Positions 5,653-13,101 of a stretch of DNA of 24,962 nt are shown in pieces. The first letter of the stretch is position 1; the number at the start of each line of letters is the position of its first letter. The position numbers and the translations under genes are program-made. The stretch comes from 2-01-FULL-41-26 sp964587505 (GTDB lineage Bacteria > Patescibacteriota > Minisyncoccia > 2-02-FULL-40-12 > GWA2-44-9): assembly GCA_964587505.1 (NCBI GenBank), contig CAZPLD010000007.1:1-24962 (forward strand). The letters run 5' to 3'. Under the pieces are notes generated by a model. It saw nothing but the letters and a program-made list of their open reading frames with translations, was not told the DNA's origin and made no database searches.

Positions 5653-7887
5653 CTAAATTTTTAGTTTAGGTTCTACTCTTTTTAGCAATACCGCGTTTGT
5701 GGCTACAATTATTGACGACGCCGACATAAGTAATGCCGCAATTTCCGGACGCAATGACCAGCCAAGAGAATTATAAAACACTCCGGCAGCTACAGGGATG
5801 GCCAGTAGATTATAGATGGCGGCCCAGAAAAGATTCTGCTTCATTTTGACAACTGTTGCTTTGCTTAAACGGATAGCGGCCACGATATCGTACGGATCAG
5901 ACTTCATAAGAACAATATTTCCCGTTTCAATAGCAACATCCGTTCCGGCGCCTATGGCAATACCAATATCCGACTGGGCAAGCGCCGGCGCGTCGTTGAT
6001 TCCGTCGCCGACCATAGCCACAAACTTCCCTTCGTCCTGCAGTTTTTTGACGTATTTTGCTTTATCCTCCGGAAGAACTTCGGCAAACACCCGGCCAATA
6101 CCCAGATCATTTGCAATACCTTCCGCCACTTTTGGATGGTCGCCCGTTATCATCACAACCTCCATGCCAAGATTTTTTAATGCCGCTATTGTTTTTTTGG
6201 AATTAACCCGCGCCGGATCAGCAGCAGCAATAACGCCGGCAAAAATCCCGTCAATGGCCAGCAAACTTAAGGTCTTCCCCTCTCCAGCAAGCCGGTCAAG
6301 AACATCTCTCATTGGTTCAGTGTTAATGCCGTTATCCCGAAGCAGTTTTTCTTTTCCGGCAAAAACAACTTTGCCGTCAATCCGCGCCTTTAGGCCATAA
6401 CCCGCGATAGATTCAAAATTTTCCATTGATCTAAGCGGCAAAGCGTTGCGCTTCTTCGTCTCTTCAAAAATGGTTTTTGCCAAAGGATGATTAGAGCCCT
6501 CTTCCAGACTGGCTTCATATTGAAGTATCTGATGTTCGGTAAAACCGCTGAATGCAACAACATCGGTAACTTTTGGTTTTCCTTCTGTAAGCGTACCTGT
6601 TTTATCAAGAATAATTGCGTTTATTCTTGAAGTGTTCTCAAGTGTTGCCGCATCTTTAATAAGAATATTGTGTTTGGCGCCTATCCCTGTGCCTACGGCG
6701 ACGGCTGTCGGCGTGGCAAGCCCTAAAGCATCCGGACAGGCAATGACCACCGCTGAAACGGCAAAAGTTAATGCCGTAAAAAGTCCTGTCCCCGCCCCGA
6801 AGTACCAGCCCATGAACGCGCCTACTCCCGAACCAATAGCAACAATAACCAACCAGCCGGCTGCTCTGTCGGCAATGCGCTGACCGGGGGCTTTGGAGTT
6901 CTGAGCAGTTTCCACAAGCTTAATAATTTGAGCCAGAATGGTTTCTGATCCAACTTGGGTCGCCTTAAATTTAACAGCTCCGGTTTGATTAACCGAGCCG
7001 CCTACAACTTTATCGCTGACTTTTTTTATCACCGGAATTGATTCACCGGTGACAAGGGATTCATCAATTGATGTTTCCCCTTCGGTAATAATCCCGTCAA
7101 CAGGAACCTTATCTCCGGGACGCAACACTACAATATCATCATGGACTATTTCAGCGCTTGAAATGACGGTTTCTTTGCCGTTACGGATAACCTTCGCCTG
7201 CGGCGGAACCAGGTCGAAAAGCGCACGCAAAGCGTCAGATGTGCCGCGTCTTGATTTCATCTCCATCCAATGGCCGAATAGTACAAAAGTTACCAGTAGC
7301 GCCGCCGCTTCATAAAATGTCTCTGAATCTGGCCGTATTAAGGTCAGTAAGACACTGAAAAGATAGGCGGCCAGAACGCCGGTAGCTATCAAAACAGACA
7401 TATTCAATTTCTTGGCCTTAAGAGAATAATATGTGCCGGTAATAAAAATGGAGCCGGTCCAGAATACTATTGGCGTGGTGAGTATCAAAAGCAGCCAATT
7501 TATCGGAATCGGCGATGGGAGTGAAAACTTTAAAATATTGGCCCCGACTGGTGAATACAAAAAAATAGGAATAGAAAGCAAAAACGAAACCCAAAACCTC
7601 CGGCGCATATCTTGCTCCATTTTTTTGGCCATCTGCGGACTGGACATGGCCATATCGTGGTCTTTGTGGCTCATTTCCGAAATGTCATAACTACCGCCAG
7701 CTTCTTTAGGTATTAACGCCATCCCGCAGCCGGGACAAAGTCCGGGTTCGTTCCTAATGACATCTGGATGCATCGGGCAAGTATAAACTAACTTCCCCGT
7801 TTTTTTTACCGCAATTTCTTTAGTGTGATTTTTTTTATGATGGCAACAGTTATCCATAGAATTTTTAATATTAAAGGTTAATCCCAT
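5653..7887 (-). CDS. P1B-type heavy-metal (probably copper) transporting ATPase with N-terminal HMBD
   Basis: Inner-membrane ATP-driven metal exporter of 744 residues, normal length. Order: a His/Cys-rich start (NCCHHKKNH, 13-21); a heavy-metal-binding domain (TCPMHPDVIRNEPGLCPGCGM, 36-56); a Met/His stretch (SHKDHDMAMSSPQM, 73-86); membrane helices; TGES (280-283); the transmembrane metal motif CPD at 384-386; phosphorylation site DKTGT (428-432); GDGINDAPAL in the hinge. Copper ATPases usually have CPC (CopA) or CPH (CopB); CPD at this site is a departure, though I believe it recurs in an HMBD-linked subgroup (from memory). Start ATG 7887 is supported by GGAGG 8 nt upstream. It is preceded by a DUF5676-like protein and thiol-redox genes, consistent with copper or other soft-metal handling. 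Confidence 0.93.
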   Translation of the reverse strand: MGLTFNIKNSMDNCCHHKKNHTKEIAVKKTGKLVYTCPMHPDVIRNEPGLCPGCGMALIPKEAGGSYDISEMSHKDHDMAMSSPQMAKKMEQDMRRRFWVSFLLSIPIFLYSPVGANILKFSLPSPIPINWLLLILTTPIVFWTGSIFITGTYYSLKAKKLNMSVLIATGVLAAYLFSVLLTLIRPDSETFYEAAALLVTFVLFGHWMEMKSRRGTSDALRALFDLVPPQAKVIRNGKETVISSAEIVHDDIVVLRPGDKVPVDGIITEGETSIDESLVTGESIPVIKKVSDKVVGGSVNQTGAVKFKATQVGSETILAQIIKLVETAQNSKAPGQRIADRAAGWLVIVAIGSGVGAFMGWYFGAGTGLFTALTFAVSAVVIACPDALGLATPTAVAVGTGIGAKHNILIKDAATLENTSRINAIILDKTGTLTEGKPKVTDVVAFSGFTEHQILQYEASLEEGSNHPLAKTIFEETKKRNALPLRSMENFESIAGYGLKARIDGKVVFAGKEKLLRDNGINTEPMRDVLDRLAGEGKTLSLLAIDGIFAGVIAAADPARVNSKKTIAALKNLGMEVVMITGDHPKVAEGIANDLGIGRVFAEVLPEDKAKYVKKLQDEGKFVAMVGDGINDAPALAQSDIGIAIGAGTDVAIETGNIVLMKSDPYDIVAAIRLSKATVVKMKQNLFWAAIYNLLAIPVAAGVFYNSLGWSLRPEIAALLMSASSIIVATNAVLLKRVEPKLKI

Positions 7888-7917
7888 GCGCAGATCCTCC
7901 GCGCACGAGATTCTACT

Positions 7918-8175
7918 CTAATTTTTTAGAGAGCGATTATGCATCCAGGCAATATACGCGCCTCCTATGCCAGACCAGACTCCTACAGTAATTGCTCCGG
8001 CAATAAAGCTTTCTAAACCAAACCAGGTAAATCCGGGTAGCAACTCAAAAAGTGCGTGATGAAGTTCGGCTGCTTTACCAGTGAGGGTCGCGCCGTATAC
8101 CAAACAAGCGATATATGCCACCTCTCCGCCCAGCACGCAAAGCAAACTGTATTTTTTAATTGATAACTTTCCCAT
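7918..8175 (-). CDS. DUF5676-like small membrane protein
   Basis: 85 residues, two hydrophobic helices (about 9-28 and 53-75). The arrangement LLPGFTW-GLESFIAGAITVG-W-GG-YIAWMHN resembles DUF5676 proteins, which I know as companions of metal ATPase genes (YPGF-T--G--IGA-WGF--GFI-G---AWLYN pattern); that match is from memory. The frame is open further upstream to 8244, overlapping the preceding gene, but AAGGAGGTG sits 7-8 nt before the ATG at 8175 and decides the start. The gap to the ATPase start is 30 nt, so co-expression is likely. Confidence 0.75.
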   Translation of the reverse strand: MGKLSIKKYSLLCVLGGEVAYIACLVYGATLTGKAAELHHALFELLPGFTWFGLESFIAGAITVGVWSGIGGAYIAWMHNRSLKN

Positions 8176-8209
8176 TATGAACACCTCCTTTCTTTTATCA
8201 TAATATATT

Positions 8210-9148
8210 CTATACTCCGCAACTACCCCCGCTTTGCCGTTCAACCGGTTTTATCTTGTTGAGAATATTGCGGTATCCGGAAGCGCTGGAATAGTCCGTT
8301 CCCAGAACTTCCTTAGGGTCAACTTTATTCCAAGACGTTCCCATAGAATTAAAATATTTCGCTAAATTGATATATGTTTCCGGGAACCAATAAGAATTGA
8401 TTGTCAGAGCAGCTTTGTACATATCCGCTTCACTCACACCCTGCGAAGCCATCAGTTCAAGAAATCCCAGCATAGCCATACCGTGGTTGCAGTCCGGAAA
8501 ATAGGTTGGATTACCGCAACAGGAGCGGTAAATATTCCAGCTGGTGTTTTCGACAAGCTGCTGCTGTTCCGGAGTAAGAGAAATTAACTGATGCTTGGAG
8601 TAGTGATTCATGGTGTTCCCCTTAGCCAATGTCCACCCGCCGGTTGAGGCAAACCCGCCCGCTCCTCCATATTTTTTGTCCGACATCGGCCCCTTTTCAA
8701 GAATAGTGTTTTTGTTTCCAAGACCGAACGCCCACAAAAGACTCAATAAAACCCCGGCGTTTTCTTTTGTAATTTTAATATTTTCATTGCCTGAATCATA
8801 AAGAAGGCGCCGTGTTTCCTCACTCAATCCGCCATTTTTATAGACGCCTTCAAATTTGTCAGCATCTATAACCCCGGCCTTTATCATTTGGGCTCCCAAG
8901 TCTCCCCATTTGACCGGCAGAACCACTCCCTCGGAAGGCAAAACCGCTTTTTCAAACCTTGCCGTTTCTCTCGCTTCCAGGGTTTCAGGCAGGCCCAATA
9001 ATCTTGCTGTAGACGATTTTAGCTGAAAATTAAATGAGAAATTAAAGAACGTAAAAGCAAGCAACGCTCCTGCCGCAATAAAACAGCCGACGGCAAACAA
9101 TAGTCTCGTCTTAATTTTTGTGAACAATAGTTTTAATTTTATTATCAT
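8210..9148 (-). CDS. Exported or membrane-anchored protein with CCGN-PDCNHG motif
   Basis: 312 residues; I do not know a named family. An N-terminal basic stretch and one hydrophobic helix (about 15-38) form a signal anchor, so the rest lies outside the membrane. A dense motif at about 209-223 reads SCCGNPTYFPDCNHG: C210, C211, C220 and H222, followed by a Met (GMAML). A last cysteine sits three residues from the end (C310, SCGV). NHYSKH (181-186) adds histidines. The pattern suggests a metal site or disulfide-prone site outside the cell membrane. It lies between a CcdA-like electron carrier (10 nt upstream) and the metal ATPase locus, so it could be the substrate that CcdA keeps reduced or a periplasm-side copper carrier; this is inference. 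No SD is visible. Confidence 0.7.
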   Translation of the reverse strand: MIIKLKLLFTKIKTRLLFAVGCFIAAGALLAFTFFNFSFNFQLKSSTARLLGLPETLEARETARFEKAVLPSEGVVLPVKWGDLGAQMIKAGVIDADKFEGVYKNGGLSEETRRLLYDSGNENIKITKENAGVLLSLLWAFGLGNKNTILEKGPMSDKKYGGAGGFASTGGWTLAKGNTMNHYSKHQLISLTPEQQQLVENTSWNIYRSCCGNPTYFPDCNHGMAMLGFLELMASQGVSEADMYKAALTINSYWFPETYINLAKYFNSMGTSWNKVDPKEVLGTDYSSASGYRNILNKIKPVERQSGGSCGV

Positions 9149-9158
9149 TTTTAAATTA

Positions 9159-9929
9159 TTATTTTAACCAGCCGGTTATCGTTTGGACAAGCTGGTTAAG
9201 ATAAATGTTTATTGTTGTTTGGAACTCTCCTCCGCCCATCGCTAACTGGTTCGTCTTTGCGAGATATAAGATAAAGATACCCATCAAAAAGAATGTCGCG
9301 CCGGATATCAGGTCGGCTATCGCAAGATTGATCCGTTTTCCGCCAATTGAATAGGACACTCCCCTGTTTGACTCCATCAATTTTTGGACAAAGTGATTTT
9401 TATCCAAGAGGTATGCAATCAGAAAAAGCGGAGCAACCATTCCGAGAACATACGCAAAGGAATAAATACCTCCCCAGAAAATAGAGTTGGGCAAAATAGA
9501 CAAAGCAACAACGCCGGCTAAGACCGGAGCGCAGCACATCGTCGCAAATCCCGAAAAAATACCCAGCGTAAACACAGAACCGGCATTTGTAACTTTTAAT
9601 TTAGGATGAACCGAGAACGGCATTGAAAAATGCCGGCCCAATAATATTGATGCGCCAAGAAACAAAAGGAATATTCCGCCGACAATATATATCGGGTCGT
9701 GAAATCTGCTGAACAATTTTCCCAGACCGGCTGCTCCCATGCCAAGCGGTAAAAATACCGTTAAGAGGCCCAGAAAAAACACAAAGGTCATAAAGAGAAC
9801 CATCCGTTTTTCCCGGAAAATAGAGCCGAGGTACGACGGCAATAAGACGGTAATGCAGCAAGGTGCAAACAGTGCCGCTATTCCGGCGACAAATGCCGTT
9901 ATAAGTGATGCGATAATTAATGTTTCCAT
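9159..9929 (-). CDS. CcdA/DsbD-like transmembrane thiol electron carrier
   Basis: 256 residues, about six or seven membrane helices. In this family two membrane-buried cysteines pass electrons from cytoplasmic thioredoxin to extracytoplasmic thiol proteins. Both signatures are visible: FAPCCITVLLPSYLG (22-36) and MCCAPVLAGV (131-140). Each position carries a double cysteine (C24/C25 and C132/C133) where a single one is usual. The C-terminal extension (about 180-256) includes another helix. It sits 10 nt downstream of the redoxin gene and 10 nt upstream of the Cys/His-motif protein, both plausible partners. It opposes the DsbA/DsbB oxidising pair encoded at the head of the same run, so the locus encodes both arms of envelope thiol chemistry. 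Confidence 0.85.
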   Translation of the reverse strand: METLIIASLITAFVAGIAALFAPCCITVLLPSYLGSIFREKRMVLFMTFVFFLGLLTVFLPLGMGAAGLGKLFSRFHDPIYIVGGIFLLFLGASILLGRHFSMPFSVHPKLKVTNAGSVFTLGIFSGFATMCCAPVLAGVVALSILPNSIFWGGIYSFAYVLGMVAPLFLIAYLLDKNHFVQKLMESNRGVSYSIGGKRINLAIADLISGATFFLMGIFILYLAKTNQLAMGGGEFQTTINIYLNQLVQTITGWLK

Positions 9930-9939
9930 ATTCTTATGA

Positions 9940-10545
9940 TTATTTAAGTTTCTCTATTTCTTTAATTAACTTATCATTTGCCAAAGCCATATTTGGGTCA
10001 TCCAGCGTGAATCTAATTATACCTTCTTTGTCTATTATGAAGTAAGTATGGCCAGGTAAAGCACCGGGATGCATTGGCGAGTCAAGATACAACACATCAT
10101 AAGCTTTGGATACGGAACGCGAGGTGTCAAAAAGAATTTTGGACTTTGCCAAGTTTGGTGATTTACTTACAATGTCAAGCCACTGATTCTTGGTATCAAC
10201 GACAACCGAGAAAGCCGCAATGCTTTCGGTTTCAAATCTGGAGTCGTTGCCGAGTTGGGCTATCTGATCCCAGCAGGCCGGATAACACATTGACCCTTCA
10301 TTAAAGAAAAGGACAACATTTTTACCAAGATAATCTTTTAATTTAACGGTTTCTCCGCTAATGCTTTCCAGCTCAAAATCGGGAGCTTTTTTACCCACCG
10401 CTTCCTTGAAATAAATTTTTTCTACCATGTCCGGACTGATCGTGCCTTTTGTTTCCGAAGGCTTATTACCGCCAGTAAACAAAGTTAACCCGCCAATAAC
10501 AACTACCGCCGTGCCTATAAATAATTTTTGATTTAATAGTTTCAT
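9940..10545 (-). CDS. Membrane-anchored AhpC/TSA-type redoxin
   Basis: 201 residues from the chosen ATG. N-terminal helix about 8-25 is a signal anchor; the rest is a thioredoxin-fold redoxin: GKKAPDFELESISGETVKL (51-69), then VVLFFNEGSMCYPACWDQI (78-96) with C87 and C91 in a CxxxC arrangement, unlike the CxxC of TlpA/ResA; PGHTYFIIDKEGII near the C-terminus is the cis-Pro strand and its neighbour. A thiol peroxidase or thiol-disulfide exchange role outside the membrane is likely. The frame is open to 10596, but the upstream part (MRFPHPCNMG...) is not signal-like and runs through a small CCCC/GGGG hairpin (about 10567-10583), so I take ATG 10545. CcdA, 10 nt downstream, is the natural reductant. 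Confidence 0.8.
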   Translation of the reverse strand: MKLLNQKLFIGTAVVVIGGLTLFTGGNKPSETKGTISPDMVEKIYFKEAVGKKAPDFELESISGETVKLKDYLGKNVVLFFNEGSMCYPACWDQIAQLGNDSRFETESIAAFSVVVDTKNQWLDIVSKSPNLAKSKILFDTSRSVSKAYDVLYLDSPMHPGALPGHTYFIIDKEGIIRFTLDDPNMALANDKLIKEIEKLK

Positions 10546-10635
10546 TAAATTTAAGTTAGCAAAAATCCCCATATTACAGGGGTGAGGGAAACGCACGGCA
10601 TAAAACTTGTCCGACTTGCAGGTTTACGCCGGCGT

Positions 10636-11043
10636 TTATTGAGAAGAGGGGCTATTTTCGTGAAGAGAAAACCAGCGAGAAGTTTGGCTTTCAGTTAAGG
10701 GTATAAACGATTCAAAAAAACTTTCAAATGGGTAATGTCTTGTTCTGCCGGCGCTTAAGGAGTTGGGCCTTAAGAGATTAAAAATAAACCCAAGCAATAA
10801 AAAGGTAATCAAAGCCAAATAAGTATTTAAAAAATTACCGAAATAGGCGCTTGAAAATCCTCTAAACAGGTTCAGGTGAAAATCCGCAAAAGCAAACGGG
10901 TTAGCAGGACAATCTAAGCCATTCGCTGTTTTGGTGACGCAAAGTTCATCTCCATGAGAATTATTATGATACATGGCCACAAAACTAAGGATGGAGATCC
11001 CCAAAAAAAACAGCATTAATAAACTTATTAGTAAAATCTTCAT
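10636..11043 (-). CDS. Small exported/membrane protein with two cysteines
   Basis: 135 residues, no family recognised. N-terminal signal anchor (about 3-24), then a short extracytoplasmic section with two cysteines (ELCVTKTANGLDCPANPF, about 34-51), then a second hydrophobic helix (about 75-92) and a Ser/Arg-rich polar tail. The 15-residue cysteine spacing could form a disulfide made by the DsbA encoded next door, 40 nt upstream. The tail looks cytoplasmic. Role unknown; position between dsbA-like and redoxin genes ties it to thiol chemistry. Confidence 0.6.
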   Translation of the reverse strand: MKILLISLLMLFFLGISILSFVAMYHNNSHGDELCVTKTANGLDCPANPFAFADFHLNLFRGFSSAYFGNFLNTYLALITFLLLGFIFNLLRPNSLSAGRTRHYPFESFFESFIPLTESQTSRWFSLHENSPSSQ

Positions 11044-11083
11044 TAGTCAGTTAACACTAAGTATACTACAAATTATTGTCGAA

Positions 11084-11728
11084 TCAATTTGCAGATAGTT
11101 TCCCGTCTATAATTTTCTTGAATTCTTCAAAGCTTGGTATGCCTGCTATTTTTTCTCCGTTGATAAAGAAGGATGGGGTAGAATTAACGCCAAGCGCCTG
11201 GCCGTCGGAACGGTCTTTAATGATAGTGTCCTTAAACTTGTCCTGACTTACAGAATCAGTAAACAACTTGGTATCCAACCCAAGTTCTCTGGCATATCCG
11301 GTAAAGATCTCTGAAGCTTTAGAGCTTCCCGACCACTCACTTTGGCGTCCATAGAGCATCTCGCTCATCTCCAAAAATTTCCCTTGAGCTCTCGCAGCCT
11401 CGGCGGCCTCGGCGGCAACCATAGCATTAGAGTGCTGGGGAAGAGGAAAATTCCTGAAAACAAAATTTACATTTGGATTATCTTTGTATGCGTCGACGAG
11501 CTGCTGAACAATAGGGCTGGCATATGCGCAAGCCGGGCATTGGTAATCGCCAAATTCAACAATATTAACCTTGGCATCTTTTGTGCCGGTCATATAGCTT
11601 AATTGGCCAATTAATAAATTAGGGTCGGCAACGGCTTGAGACCCGGTATTTGTTTTATAGATCAAAAACGCAAATAATGCGAAAAAGAGGACTCCGACGC
11701 CTGAAATAATTTTAGCTTCTTGGGTCAT
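11084..11728 (-). CDS. DsbA-like thiol-disulfide oxidoreductase
   Basis: 214 residues. Residues 8-25 form a signal anchor; the exported domain holds VEFGDYQCPACAYASP with active-site C64-P-A-C67, the DsbA/DSBA-thioredoxin pattern, and the cis-proline region NSTPSFFINGEKIAG in the C-terminal third. It introduces disulfides into exported proteins and is reoxidised by a DsbB/BdbC partner. That partner is the gene just upstream, whose stop lies 4 nt from this ATG. No SD is visible, so translation is probably coupled to the upstream gene. Confident family call. Confidence 0.9.
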   Translation of the reverse strand: MTQEAKIISGVGVLFFALFAFLIYKTNTGSQAVADPNLLIGQLSYMTGTKDAKVNIVEFGDYQCPACAYASPIVQQLVDAYKDNPNVNFVFRNFPLPQHSNAMVAAEAAEAARAQGKFLEMSEMLYGRQSEWSGSSKASEIFTGYARELGLDTKLFTDSVSQDKFKDTIIKDRSDGQALGVNSTPSFFINGEKIAGIPSFEEFKKIIDGKLSAN

Positions 11729-11732
11729 GTTT

Positions 11733-12152
11733 TTATTTATTTAATTTTTTGTGAATTAATAACAAGGCAGTAATAAAAATAAAGGAGAATAACGACAGGA
11801 GAGGTATGTCAATAAAACCGAGCAATTGTATGTATTTGGTGGTACAGGATATACCAAAAGTGCAGGGTGCTAATCTCTCTTGTATAACACCATAGTACAA
11901 CAAATTTTGATAAAAAGCAATAGCACCCCCAATTACGCTCAGCGGGAGGGCATAATTGAGAAAATTCTTGTCTTTGTTAACAATTCCAACCCCTATGATC
12001 AAGACCAGCGGATACATGGCGATTCTCTGATACCAACAAAGCACACAGGGTGTAAAACCCAAAATCTCGCCAAAATACAAACTCCCCGCCATTGAAGCCA
12101 CGGCTGTCATCCAAGCAACATATAAGACGTGATCTTTAATAAATTTTAGCAC
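11733..12152 (-). CDS. DsbB/BdbC-like disulfide bond formation protein
   Basis: 139 residues, four membrane helices. Carries both cysteine pairs of the family: GFTPCVLCWYQRI (CxxC after helix 1) and APCTFGISC (in the loop between helices 3 and 4). It oxidises the DsbA-like partner downstream and passes electrons to membrane quinone or another acceptor. The start is GTG; an in-frame TAG lies five codons upstream and no SD is present. A TATACT sits 4 nt upstream of the GTG, so this first gene of the long redox/metal run may be read from a near-leaderless mRNA. Confidence 0.88.
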   Translation of the reverse strand: MLKFIKDHVLYVAWMTAVASMAGSLYFGEILGFTPCVLCWYQRIAMYPLVLIIGVGIVNKDKNFLNYALPLSVIGGAIAFYQNLLYYGVIQERLAPCTFGISCTTKYIQLLGFIDIPLLSLFSFIFITALLLIHKKLNK

Positions 12153-12156
12153 GACA

Positions 12157-12162
12157 AGTATA
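12157..12162 (-). promoter_or_regulatory. Putative -10 of the redox/metal operon
   Basis: Minus-strand TATACT followed by TGTC and the GTG start of the DsbB-like gene (N4). The -35 at 17 nt is AAAATT, which is poor. Placement fits a transcript with essentially no 5' leader. Low certainty because the -35 is weak. Confidence 0.4.
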
Positions 12163-12192
12163 TTCTACTCTTTTTTAATAATTTTTTCCAGT

Positions 12193-12228
12193 AAACAAAA
12201 CACTCCTTCGTTGAGGGGTGTTTTGTTT
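12193..12228. terminator. Terminator hairpin after the coiled-coil protein gene
   Basis: Long inverted repeat: AAACAAAACACTCC (12193-12206) pairs with GGGGTGTTTTGTTT (12215-12228), 14 pairs with one G-T, 8-nt loop. The T-rich outer arm can act as the U-run on either strand. It separates the minus-strand gene ending at 12236 from the redox operon. Confidence 0.75.
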
Positions 12229-12235
12229 AAAATCG

Positions 12236-12769
12236 TTATTTAACAAACAACTTGATGAACCAACCCAAGAAACTGAATTGACTCTCATGATCTTTGGCAA
12301 ACGTCTCTGCTTTTGCCAAAGTTGTTTTGAGTGCATCTATTTGTTTCTGAAGATCGGTTTTGATGTTGGCATCCATAGTCCGTTCCATTGCTTTGGTAAG
12401 ACGATCTATCATATTCTGCGTTTTTACAAGCTCGCTTCGAAGAACGCCTAAATTCTTATAATCAGTCCCAAGGAATAACGTCCTAAATTTGCCAACTTCG
12501 ACAACTTTATCCATCGCCTCTTCAACCTGCTTGGCCGAATCTTCCTGCTCTTGAGCGACCTTGCGTACTTCTTGGCCGATATTACTATCCTGTCCAGCAA
12601 CTTTTCTCAATTCCTGGACAACTTTTGCTACACTGCTCCAATGTTCCTGCCCTGTTGTGTTAGCCTTCGCAAGGGCACCATACGAAACTAGAAAAACTAG
12701 CGCAAAAACGACCGCAAATATTGTATACTTGCCATAATGATCATACCGACTGTTGTGTAATTTATTCAT
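12236..12769 (-). CDS. Exported coiled-coil protein
   Basis: 177 residues, no family recognised. Signal peptide or anchor at about 14-36 (FAVVFALVFLVSYGALAKA, with ALAKA as a possible cleavage site). The remainder is predicted almost wholly helical and charged: QELRKVAGQ and QEVRKVAQEQ repeat within 50-72, and heptad-like runs continue to about 160. A hydrophobic WFIKLFV patch ends the protein. This looks like an envelope-facing coiled-coil structural or adaptor protein. It has its own terminator and a -10 (TAAAAT) exactly 6 nt before the ATG, with no SD, which predicts a leaderless message. Confidence 0.65.
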   Translation of the reverse strand: MNKLHNSRYDHYGKYTIFAVVFALVFLVSYGALAKANTTGQEHWSSVAKVVQELRKVAGQDSNIGQEVRKVAQEQEDSAKQVEEAMDKVVEVGKFRTLFLGTDYKNLGVLRSELVKTQNMIDRLTKAMERTMDANIKTDLQKQIDALKTTLAKAETFAKDHESQFSFLGWFIKLFVK

Positions 12770-12775
12770 ATTTAT

Positions 12776-12781
12776 ATTTTA
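12776..12781 (-). promoter_or_regulatory. -10 element 6 nt upstream of the coiled-coil gene
   Basis: Minus-strand TAAAAT, then ATAAAT, then ATG (12769). Same spacing as at four or more other genes in the window. No clear -35 (ATATCT at 17 nt) and no TGn extension. Confidence 0.4.
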
Positions 12782-12811
12782 ACTTATCGACCCAAAAAAG
12801 ATATCCACATA

Positions 12812-13093
12812 CTATAGTTGGGTCTTTGTTTTCAATAGCCCCTCTAAAAATCCGGCCACAGAATCTTCTCCTTCAAAATCTTCTTCGATATCCGCACGTT
12901 CAGGCGGAGTACTGATTATCAGCTTGTGGTAACATTGATACCGTTTATAGTCAGGATGTTTTTTACTGATTTGTTCCGCAAAAGCCGTCATTTTTTCTTG
13001 AAACTCCAGTATATCTATCCTACCCATAACCTCTTTGATCAGGCGGCCTATTTTGTCGCTTGGTGATTCAATAACTGTAGGTATTTTTTCCAT
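12812..13093 (-). CDS. Small hypothetical protein downstream of tyrosine phenol-lyase
   Basis: 93 residues, soluble, no family recognised. Predicted helical N-terminal half (SDKIGRLIKEVMGRIDILEFQEKMTAFA region), a middle strand with KRYQCYHKLIIS, then a very acidic stretch (RADIEEDFEGEDS) and a basic end. It starts 8 nt after the tyrosine phenol-lyase stop, so the two are co-transcribed, and no SD is visible. Its size and position suggest an accessory or regulatory partner, but nothing in the sequence shows what it does. Confidence 0.55.
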   Translation of the reverse strand: MEKIPTVIESPSDKIGRLIKEVMGRIDILEFQEKMTAFAEQISKKHPDYKRYQCYHKLIISTPPERADIEEDFEGEDSVAGFLEGLLKTKTQL

Positions 13094-13101
13094 AAAATTT
13101 A

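Noticed and set aside
5816..6400. 194-codon plus-strand frame opposite the ATPase
   Set aside because: It is antisense to the conserved phosphorylation and hinge domains; its composition mirrors them.
7918..8244. Longer start for the DUF5676-like protein at 8244
   Set aside because: It would overlap the preceding gene, and AAGGAGGTG points to the ATG at 8175.
10567..10583. CCCC/GGGG hairpin as terminator between the 135-residue protein and the redoxin
   Set aside because: Only four pairs around an 8-nt loop; it may attenuate, but the genes look co-transcribed.
12789..12824. GACCCAA/TTGGGTC inverted repeat after the 93-residue protein
   Set aside because: The loop is over 20 nt and no T-run follows the stem on the minus strand; too weak to call a terminator.
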